Made by a program: the position numbers and the translations under genes. Positions 6,668-12,800 of a stretch of 12,800 bases of DNA are shown piece after piece. The DNA comes from CAADGY01 sp900696665 (GTDB lineage Bacteria > Acidobacteriota > Terriglobia > Bryobacterales > Bryobacteraceae), in the NCBI GenBank assembly GCA_035063885.1, contig JAPSFM010000133.1, positions 1 to 12,800 on the forward strand, given 5' to 3'. Position 1 is the first letter of the stretch. Each line of letters begins with the position of its first letter. The notes beneath the pieces are model-generated. The model saw nothing but the letters and a program-made list of their open reading frames with translations, was not told where the DNA came from and ran no database searches.

Positions 6668-7798
6668 CTACTCCACCGCCGCGGCCACGGCATTCGACAC
6701 GCGCCGCAGCAGGCGTCCGCTGTCGCTCCCATAGGGGCGGTTCGTCAGGATTACGCACAGTAGTTTCGTCTCCGGGTCGGCCCATGCCACCGTGCCGGTC
6801 GCGCCCGCGTGTCCGAAGGCTCTGGCGGAAACAAGATCGCCCAGCGCGTTCCATGCGCGGGATGGCGCAAGCGCCCAGCCGAGCCCCCATGGATTATTCA
6901 GTCCCTCGTTCTGGTTCCGGATCATTTGAGCGACGGTCGCGGGACTGAACAGGCGCGTGCCGCCGTACGTGCCGCCATCGAGAAACGTCTGTAGCAGGAT
7001 CGCAAGATCGGCCGTGGTGCTGTGCATACCGCCCCACGGGTGCCCCATGTCGCGCCAGTAGTCGCTATTTGGACCGAACCGCTCTTCATCGGCCTTGTTG
7101 GCCTTGGGCGACGTCATGCATGGGACAAGGTCCGCCACTTTCCTCCCGCCCAAACCCAGCGAACTGTCCTTCATCCCCAGCGGCTCGAACATCTCCTTCT
7201 TTTCGAACTCGCGCAGCGGTTGACCTGTCACTTTTTCTACGATCGTTCCGGCCAGCAGAGTTCCCATGCTCTGGTAGCGGAAACTGGTTCCCGGAGGAAA
7301 CAGCAGCGGCGTTTTCAAGGTCCGGTTGACGAACTCGCTCAGAGGCGCGTGCGCGCGCCGCAGTTCGGTATTCTCCGGCAGCATATCCGGTAACCCCGAC
7401 GTGTGGCTGAGCAGGTCCCGCACGCGGATCTTTTCGCGCTCCTCGCCGGTGAATTCGGGGAAGTAGAGATTTACCGGATCGCTCAGCCCCACCTGCCCGC
7501 GCTCCACCAGCAACATCAACGCGCACGCCGTCACCGGCTTGGTAATGGAGGCCAGCAAAAACACGGCGTCCGCGGGCACACCGAATCCCTTATCAAGTAC
7601 GATGCGTCCGCGGCGCGCCACCAGCAGCGATGCCGCGCCGACGCGTCCCGATTCCACCTCAGCCGCCAGCAGCGCAGAAGCACGCTTCAACTGCTCTGCT
7701 GACATTCCCACGGCCGACGGCACGTCGCGCCGCAATTGCGCCGCCGCACACACCCCCGCCAGTAACACTCCACACATCGCAAGCCCTATAACGCGCAT
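6668..7798 (-). CDS. Secreted class C beta-lactamase-family serine hydrolase
   Basis: This 376-residue protein has the class C beta-lactamase / DD-peptidase fold that also includes esterases. A Sec signal peptide (residues 1-20, MRVIGLAMCGVLLAGVCAAA) precedes the mature domain; Cys16 is not in a proper lipobox. The catalytic S-x-x-K is Ser84-Lys87 (ASITKP), the second motif is Tyr175-Gln-Ser177 (FRYQS), and the third is His330-Ala-Gly332 (GHAGATG) in place of KTG. YxS and HxG are common in the esterase and peptidase members and less so in true AmpC enzymes, so resistance should not be assumed. HTSGLPD (~132-138) is a further family signature. Length fits the family. It is divergent from the glycoside-hydrolase-like gene across 40 bases and probably leads an operon with the SelA-like gene. 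Likely substrates are a peptidoglycan peptide, a D-amino acid peptide or an ester; I cannot choose among them. Confidence 0.94.
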   Translation of the reverse strand: MRVIGLAMCGVLLAGVCAAAQLRRDVPSAVGMSAEQLKRASALLAAEVESGRVGAASLLVARRGRIVLDKGFGVPADAVFLLASITKPVTACALMLLVERGQVGLSDPVNLYFPEFTGEEREKIRVRDLLSHTSGLPDMLPENTELRRAHAPLSEFVNRTLKTPLLFPPGTSFRYQSMGTLLAGTIVEKVTGQPLREFEKKEMFEPLGMKDSSLGLGGRKVADLVPCMTSPKANKADEERFGPNSDYWRDMGHPWGGMHSTTADLAILLQTFLDGGTYGGTRLFSPATVAQMIRNQNEGLNNPWGLGWALAPSRAWNALGDLVSARAFGHAGATGTVAWADPETKLLCVILTNRPYGSDSGRLLRRVSNAVAAAVE

Positions 7799-7838
7799 GG
7801 CGATTCATATTATCAGAAGATAGAGTAGGCCCCGAATC
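7799..7838. promoter_or_regulatory. Short divergent intergenic region
   Basis: Only 40 bases separate the ATGs of the leftward serine hydrolase and the rightward glycoside-hydrolase-like gene. The central AT-rich stretch holds GATAAT reading left (7814-7809) and TATTAT (7808-7813) and TAGAGT (7821-7826) reading right, all -10-like. Any -35 elements would lie close to or inside the opposing coding region, and leaders would be very short. Neither start has a clear Shine-Dalgarno sequence. A regulator binding here would affect both units. Confidence 0.3.
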
Positions 7839-10391
7839 ATGAATAGAGTCCTTTTTATCGTATTCGCCGCGACGTTCTCTGTCTCTGCTCTTTACTCGCA
7901 GAAGACGAATCTTTATGACGGCAAAGTGTTCGGGATTTTCGAGCCGTTGAACGTGACGGAGAACTCCAGGACAATCACGATTACCGGTGGAACCTTCCGG
8001 TACGTTATCGATCGTTCCATCGGCCAGCTTGTGTCTGCCAGAGCGCTGAACGACGAGTTTGTCGCCTCCGGAACTTCCTTTCCAAACCCCTATATCGGTG
8101 TGATGCCCGAAGACGACCCAGGCGCGCGGCGCGAAGGCGGTATAGACCGGCCACGTTTCGGCTACGAAAAGTCTGTTGAGATGCGCCCGCGATTGTGGTC
8201 CGGTGAACTCACCGATGCCTTCCGCTTCGATGCCGCCAAGGGCACAGACATACGCACGGAACTGGTGCGAGCGGACGCCGAACTGGTCGAGGTGCGGGCC
8301 ACAGGTTCTTACGGCAGTACGCCGCTCTCCTGGCAAATCGATTACCTGTTCGACGTGGACGGTTTCACCAAGGTCACGGTAAGCCTGACGGCATCCCGGC
8401 CGGTACAGCTTCGCTGGAACTGCTTCAATCACGCCTTTCTCGCCAAGGCGCCCATCCAATACCTCACCAAGGTCAGCGATCCCAAATCTCCACCCATCGA
8501 CGTGCGCCCGGAGCCAACCATCTCCATCGCCGCTACCGGGCGGGATCAACCCGTGTTCGAATCGCATTGGAACGCGTTTTTCCACCTGGCAAACCGCGTC
8601 ACCGGAATCGAGTTCTCCAAACAGGACTTCGCCGGCCGCTGGAGCGGCTATCGCGATTCGAGCGTCATCCTTGAAAGCGGAAAGCAGGTCGACACCGGCG
8701 CGGTGGAAACCGTGGACGGGCGGGAATTGAGGGGGTGGGATTCGCGCGGCAGAGTGAACGTGTTTACCCAACTCTACATGCGCGCCGATGCGCTCGAACT
8801 GGAGGAATTCGATATTCGCAACGCCACCTATCCCCTCAATCCGGGCGATGTTCGCAAGCGCGTCTTCTGGGTGCAGACAACTCCGGCGAAGCGTCCCCGG
8901 AACGGCCTGAATAGTATCCGCGCCGTCTGGCCGGGACCGCATCAGATCGTCATGGCGCGCTGGCGCGGCACGCGGAAGCCGTGGCAGCCGCCGGCGGATG
9001 AACAGGTGAAGTTGTGGGCCCGGATGGGGGTCAACCTGATCATCGGCGGCGCAAACTACTGGTCCGGCGATTACGCCCGGCCGCTCGAAGCCGAAAAGAT
9101 CCGGCACTTCCTTCGCACCGCTCACGAGTTTGGCATAAAAGTGATCCCCTACGTCACGTTCACGGACTTCAACTTCGCGGCTCCCGCCTATCAGCGGCAC
9201 GCGGCGGATTGGATGGCATCGGCAGGCATTGAATATGCCAACGAAACCACCCTGATGTGCTACAACGCCGAGGGCTGGCGCAACCACCTGGAAAAACAAT
9301 GGGACCAACTGCTGGCGGATTTCGATTTCGATGGTCTCTACATCGACCATTGGATCAATATCCGTTTCTGCAACAATACCCGACACGGCTGCGGCGGTTA
9401 TCTGGGCAGCTTCGCCACCGAGGGCTATCACGATTTCGCAAAACGCGCGCGCCGTGTGGTGGCAAGGCATACCGCGGGAAAGGGAGTGATGCTGCTCAAC
9501 GCCAACATGCTGCTGTTTTCCGGAATCGTGCCATGGTTCGACATTCGCCTCAACGGTGAGAACGACGATCCGATCAAGATGCGGGAGGAAACCATCGTCA
9601 CCACCTGGAACGGCTGGGGACAAGGTGTGCAATCGCTCGCCATGTGGCGCCCGAACCAGGACACGCGAACCATGATCAACCTGCTGACAACATTCATGAT
9701 TCCCTTTCGTCTGAATCGTGCGATTGCGCCGAAGACCGTGGAGGAGTGGCGCGTATCTAGAGAACCGGAAGTTGCGCTCGCGAGGGAACTATGGGGTTAC
9801 TGGCGTTTCTTCGGGCTCAATGGAGCGGAGAAGTATTCGAGCTTTGGCGCCGCTGACGTGCTTGCCATGTCGCAGCCTGGATCGATCGTCAACGGATTCG
9901 CGCGCGATGGCCGCGCGCTCATCGTGATGGGTGTTCTCGGAGGATCGGGAAAGCGCGGAGAAACGCTGAGAATTCGCGCGCCGGAAAAGCTCGGACTTGA
10001 ACGCGGCGTCCGTTACCGCATCATCGACCTTCGCCACAATCGTTACTTGTCCGATCGCGCGTACACTACACCGGAACTGGCGCGGATTCCTGTCACCCTG
10101 GACGGGGACGACCCGCTGATTCTCTTCATCGAGCCCGAGCGGAAAGGTCCGCGGCTCGTCTATTTCAGCGGAGCCGACGGTGTTGAGCCAAGCCAGTCCG
10201 GCGGCAGGCTCATGTTGAAGGTCTCGGCTGTTCCCGGCTCTCCGGTCGAATTGCACATTGATGCGGCGGGACGCGAATTTCGCGCTGCGACACCCGGTTT
10301 CGAGCGGGCCCCGGTTCCGGGAGATTTCGCGGTCTTCACAGGAAGCGTTCCACCGGGCGGCATTGTAACCTTGTTGCCCTCTATACAATGA
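7839..10391 (+). CDS. Secreted glycoside-hydrolase-like protein with predicted TIM barrel (850 aa)
   Basis: I do not recognise a numbered glycosidase family. A Sec signal peptide (residues 1-20) leads into a beta-rich N-terminal region (~30-345). Next comes a stretch with TIM-barrel rhythm (~360-640): MGVNLIIGGANYW, FGIKVIPYVTFTDF, FDGLYIDHW and VMLLNAN strands. A C-terminal beta region (~665-765) and a short beta tail follow. The segment around YNAEGWRNHLEKQW leading to DGLYIDHW resembles the strand that carries the nucleophile Asp in clan GH-D alpha-galactosidase-like enzymes, so Asp503 is the candidate nucleophile. Asp568 or Glu574 (WFDIRLNGENDD) are acid/base candidates. Cys511 and Cys518 flank a loop next to the presumed active site and could form a disulfide outside the cytoplasm. 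It is the first gene of a rightward operon with a permease and a ManNAc-processing enzyme, which suggests it releases or trims an amino-sugar-containing glycan. Confidence 0.9.
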   Translation: MNRVLFIVFAATFSVSALYSQKTNLYDGKVFGIFEPLNVTENSRTITITGGTFRYVIDRSIGQLVSARALNDEFVASGTSFPNPYIGVMPEDDPGARREGGIDRPRFGYEKSVEMRPRLWSGELTDAFRFDAAKGTDIRTELVRADAELVEVRATGSYGSTPLSWQIDYLFDVDGFTKVTVSLTASRPVQLRWNCFNHAFLAKAPIQYLTKVSDPKSPPIDVRPEPTISIAATGRDQPVFESHWNAFFHLANRVTGIEFSKQDFAGRWSGYRDSSVILESGKQVDTGAVETVDGRELRGWDSRGRVNVFTQLYMRADALELEEFDIRNATYPLNPGDVRKRVFWVQTTPAKRPRNGLNSIRAVWPGPHQIVMARWRGTRKPWQPPADEQVKLWARMGVNLIIGGANYWSGDYARPLEAEKIRHFLRTAHEFGIKVIPYVTFTDFNFAAPAYQRHAADWMASAGIEYANETTLMCYNAEGWRNHLEKQWDQLLADFDFDGLYIDHWINIRFCNNTRHGCGGYLGSFATEGYHDFAKRARRVVARHTAGKGVMLLNANMLLFSGIVPWFDIRLNGENDDPIKMREETIVTTWNGWGQGVQSLAMWRPNQDTRTMINLLTTFMIPFRLNRAIAPKTVEEWRVSREPEVALARELWGYWRFFGLNGAEKYSSFGAADVLAMSQPGSIVNGFARDGRALIVMGVLGGSGKRGETLRIRAPEKLGLERGVRYRIIDLRHNRYLSDRAYTTPELARIPVTLDGDDPLILFIEPERKGPRLVYFSGADGVEPSQSGGRLMLKVSAVPGSPVELHIDAAGREFRAATPGFERAPVPGDFAVFTGSVPPGGIVTLLPSIQ

Positions 10392-10424
10392 CAGAGTGCC
10401 TCTACAAGGGAGAAAGCAACTTCC

Positions 10425-11408
10425 GTGATCGGTCTCGGCGTGTTCTACGCAACTCTTTCCGGTATCGCGAATGGCCTGTTCTCCGCGCCGATGAAGATCA
10501 TCCCCGTCTGGAAATGGGAAAACATCTGGCTCGTTTTCATCCTGACCGCGTGTGTGCTGATGCCGCCGCTCGTCGTGCTGCCAGCGGCAAACCCTGCCGC
10601 GGTGATTGCCGCCGCGCCCACCGCGGCGGTTTGGGCCGCTCTCATCTTTGGTTTTGCCTGGGGATTCGGTGCCATCCTTTTCGGTTTGAGCGTCCACACG
10701 CTGGGCGTCTCGCTGGCCAATAGCCTGGTCATCGGACTCAGTTCGGCGCTGGGCTCGGTAGTTCCGCTGATCGTGAGCGGTGACCTCCGGGCAGAGCCGC
10801 GGGTCTTCGTTCTGTTCGCAGGTGTCGCGGTATTCATTGCGGGAGTGTGGTTGTGCGGGCGGGCGGGCCGTATGTCGGAGCAGCAGATCTCACGCGAATG
10901 GCGTGGTTATTTCTTTGCCATCGGCTCGGGAGTGATGTCGGCGGTGTTTAACATAGGCTACAGCCTGGCACTGCCGGTTGCTGATGCCGGAGAGCGATTG
11001 GGGCTCACCCGCTTCACTTCGACGAACGTCATCTGGCTGCTGATGCTGGGGGCGGGCGCCATTCCGAATATCGGCTACTGCCTGCTGTTGCTCTCCCGCC
11101 ATCGCAGCGCGAAATTGTTTAACGCCGGTCCGCCCGCGAAAACCTGGGGGTTGGGTCTGCTGATGGGCCTGCTGTGGGGCGGCAGTATCTTTCTATACGG
11201 AGCGGCCACACCGTTGCTGGGCGATATCGGGCCATCCATCGGCTGGCCGCTCAGCCTCGCTGTCGGATTGCTGGTGGCGAACCTCATGGGCTATCTGCTG
11301 GGCGAATGGCGCACCGCGCCGCTCGCCGCTGTCCGCTTCATGCAGTTCGGTATTGTCACTCTTCTCATCGCCATCGTGATCACGGCTGCTTCCACGACGC
11401 TCTCATGA
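10425..11408 (+). CDS. RhaT-family (DMT superfamily) sugar/proton symporter
   Basis: This 327-residue integral membrane protein has about ten hydrophobic helices, close to the size of E. coli RhaT (344). Family traits include the SAPMKIIPVWKWENIW segment after helix 1 (residues ~20-35, like the Lys-Lys/Trp loop of RhaT), FGFAWGFGAILFGLSVHTLG (~75-94), and the following VSLANSLVIGL helix. RhaT itself imports L-rhamnose with a proton. Here the next gene encodes N-acetylmannosamine enzymes, so I infer an amino sugar or sialic acid as substrate; this is not proven. The GTG start at 10425 is preceded by AAGGGAGA at 10406-10413, and the gene begins 33 bases after the upstream stop. An ATG at 10388 overlapping that stop opens a different, non-membrane frame and is not used. 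The stop overlaps the next start as ATGA. Confidence 0.93.
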   Translation: MIGLGVFYATLSGIANGLFSAPMKIIPVWKWENIWLVFILTACVLMPPLVVLPAANPAAVIAAAPTAAVWAALIFGFAWGFGAILFGLSVHTLGVSLANSLVIGLSSALGSVVPLIVSGDLRAEPRVFVLFAGVAVFIAGVWLCGRAGRMSEQQISREWRGYFFAIGSGVMSAVFNIGYSLALPVADAGERLGLTRFTSTNVIWLLMLGAGAIPNIGYCLLLLSRHRSAKLFNAGPPAKTWGLGLLMGLLWGGSIFLYGAATPLLGDIGPSIGWPLSLAVGLLVANLMGYLLGEWRTAPLAAVRFMQFGIVTLLIAIVITAASTTLS

Positions 11409-12800
11409 TTCTTTCTTCTCTCAAACACCGGCTCATTGTTTCCTGCCAGGCTCCGGACGGCGATCCGTTTCGTGATCCGGATTCCATGGCCCGCTTTGCC
11501 GAAGCGGCGGCGCTTGGCGGCGCGGCCGGCATACGCGCCAATGGTCCTGAAGATATCCGCGCTATACGAGCCAGGGTGGATCTGCCGGTTTTCGGCATTC
11601 AGAAGAGCATCGCGTCTGACGGGCGTGTCCTGATTACGCCCTCCGTCAAGTCTGCGCAAGCGGTTGTGGAAGCGGGCGCGTCCATCGTGGCCATCGACTG
11701 CACCGCACGGGGCCGGCGATACGGCGCGTTCGAACGTCTTCGGGAAATTCGCAACCGGTTGCGCGTTCCCGTAATGGCCGATATCGCCACCGTCGAAGAG
11801 GCGATTGCCGCGGTGGAAGCCGGAGCAGACACCGTCGCCTCCACCATGCGCGGCTACACCGATGAAACCGCGGGTGTGACCCGGTTTGAACCCGAATTCA
11901 TCGCCGAACTCGTGCGTTGCGTTCCTGTTCCGGTCCTCGCCGAAGGGCGTGTTTCGACGCCCGAAGAAGCGGCTTCCGCGCTGCGTGCCGGCGCGCACGC
12001 GGTCATCGTGGGCACTGCGATCACGGCGCCACGGCGCATTGTCCAGGTATTCGCCGGCGCCATGGATCGTGAACGCCGCCGCCTCGTGACAGGGCAGGTG
12101 GCCGGTATCGACTTAGGCGGCACCAACACGAAGTATGGCTTGGTGGCGAGCGATGGACGCCTGCTCAGCGAAGGCGTGGCGCCCACACCGTGGTCTGCCG
12201 GCCGCGAAGCTTTGCTCGGTCATCTTAAACGCATCGCCCGGGAATGTGTCGAGGGCGGCGGCGCCGCGTCTATCGGCATCGCCACCGCGGGTTGGGTGGA
12301 TCCTTCGAGCGGAGAAGTGGTGTATGCCACCGGGAACCTGCCGGGTTGGACGGGCGCGCAAATCGCTGCCGAAGTATCCGAAGCCGTGGGGCTTCCGGTT
12401 GCTGTGGAGAACGACGCGAATGCGCTCGCTGTGGCCGAGTTTCGTTTCGGCGCCGCGCGCTCCGCGCGAAACTTCGTCGTCATCACTCTTGGTACGGGTT
12501 TGGGTGGCGGCTGTTATATCGATGGCAAGCTGAACCACGGCTCCCACTTCTTCGCCAACGCCATCGGACATATGCCCGTCGAACCCGATGGCGCTCCCTG
12601 CACTTGCGGGCTACGCGGTTGCCTGGAGGCCTACACGAATGCCGCCGCCCTGCTGCGCCGCGCGCCGCAATTCGCCAATGCGGAGCAGTTGATCCACGCC
12701 GCCAACGGAGGCGATGAGAGCGCCCGTGCCGCGATATCCGCACAGGCCGTCTATCTCGCCAGCGGCCTGGCCGCCGTAGTGCAGTTGCTCGACCCCGAGT
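11405..12800 (+). CDS. nanEK: NanE-NanK fusion: ManNAc-6-P 2-epimerase / ROK N-acetylmannosamine kinase (3' end beyond window)
   Basis: A frame opens at ATG 11405, four bases inside the permease gene (ATGA), and has no stop before the edge: 465 codons are visible. Residues ~1-228 are NanE, a TIM-barrel epimerase converting ManNAc-6-P to GlcNAc-6-P. It has Lys67 in FGIQKS, Asp98 in AIDCTAR, the family signature TMRGYTDET (147-155), and Glu180 in LAEGRVSTPEE; the Lys and Glu match the catalytic pair known in this family. Residues ~230 onward are a ROK sugar kinase: phosphate loop DLGGTNTK (236-243), catalytic Asp337 in ENDAN, TLGTGLGGG (361-369), and the zinc site His389, Cys399, Cys401, Cys406. 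The kinase would act first and the epimerase second, in the cytoplasm. The usual GExGH glutamate is Ala386. Bifunctional NanE/NanK proteins are known, which supports a genuine fusion. The C-terminal ~60-80 residues of the ROK domain are missing here. Confidence 0.95.
   Translation, partial: MILSSLKHRLIVSCQAPDGDPFRDPDSMARFAEAAALGGAAGIRANGPEDIRAIRARVDLPVFGIQKSIASDGRVLITPSVKSAQAVVEAGASIVAIDCTARGRRYGAFERLREIRNRLRVPVMADIATVEEAIAAVEAGADTVASTMRGYTDETAGVTRFEPEFIAELVRCVPVPVLAEGRVSTPEEAASALRAGAHAVIVGTAITAPRRIVQVFAGAMDRERRRLVTGQVAGIDLGGTNTKYGLVASDGRLLSEGVAPTPWSAGREALLGHLKRIARECVEGGGAASIGIATAGWVDPSSGEVVYATGNLPGWTGAQIAAEVSEAVGLPVAVENDANALAVAEFRFGAARSARNFVVITLGTGLGGGCYIDGKLNHGSHFFANAIGHMPVEPDGAPCTCGLRGCLEAYTNAAALLRRAPQFANAEQLIHAANGGDESARAAISAQAVYLASGLAAVVQLLDPE

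Noticed and set aside
6668..7798. Antibiotic-resistance AmpC beta-lactamase
   Set aside because: The fold is right, but the motifs are YQS and HAG rather than YAN and KTG, and there is no AmpR-type regulator. An esterase or peptidase role is more likely.
7659..9632. 657-codon open frame on the minus strand
   Set aside because: It lies opposite the 850-aa secreted protein and overlaps the serine hydrolase start in another frame. The opposing frame has a signal peptide and domain-like structure, while this one has no recognisable motifs. It is a GC-rich antisense shadow.
10388..10723. Frame starting with an ATG that overlaps the upstream stop as ATGA
   Set aside because: The tempting coupled start leads to an Arg-rich, non-membrane translation. 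The frame from GTG 10425 gives a clean RhaT-family membrane protein with its own Shine-Dalgarno sequence.
11291..11998. 235-codon minus-strand open frame across the permease/NanE junction
   Set aside because: Antisense to two well-supported genes joined by an ATGA overlap; the translation lacks motifs.
1..12800. CRISPR arrays, tRNA or rRNA genes, insertion sequences, phage genes
   Set aside because: I saw no spaced direct repeats, tRNA-like cloverleaf, rRNA signature, transposase or phage protein anywhere in the window.

Overview
The window looks like GC-rich chromosomal DNA from an Acidobacteriota species, probably of the Solibacter/Bryobacter type. The main evidence is a ~1060-residue TonB-dependent receptor with an N-terminal carboxypeptidase-regulatory-like domain. 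A Tat-targeted SelA-like PLP protein and a secreted class C beta-lactamase-like serine hydrolase also fit. This placement rests on gene style, not on a marker gene.

Layout. 88-459 is a decayed fragment of a SAM methyltransferase; its 3' end carries a plausible promoter for the receptor gene. 518-3709 (+) is the outer-membrane receptor, closed by a strong 10-bp hairpin (3718-3744) shared with a small convergent Cys/His-rich protein gene at 3751-3954 (-). 3955-4339 holds no convincing gene, only palindromes and a weak open frame. 4340-5164 (+) is a membrane-anchored alpha/beta hydrolase. 5165-5379 is a convergent spacer with another perfect 10-bp hairpin. 7798-5380 (-) is a probable two-gene unit: a secreted beta-lactamase-family serine hydrolase followed by the Tat-targeted SelA-like PLP enzyme. 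A 40-bp divergent spacer (7799-7838) then starts a rightward operon: a secreted, unrecognised glycoside-hydrolase-like protein (7839-10391), a RhaT-family sugar permease (10425-11408), and a NanE-NanK fusion (11405 to the window edge) whose ATG overlaps the permease stop codon as ATGA.

How the genes may work together. The rightward operon has the logic of a compact salvage route: an exported enzyme acts on a glycan, a proton-coupled permease imports a sugar, and a bifunctional kinase/epimerase turns N-acetylmannosamine into N-acetylglucosamine 6-phosphate. The RhaT-like permease would then carry an amino sugar (ManNAc or sialic acid) rather than L-rhamnose. This is inference from gene order. 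The fusion gene is open at the right edge, so its C-terminus and any downstream genes, such as a NanA lyase, cannot be seen.
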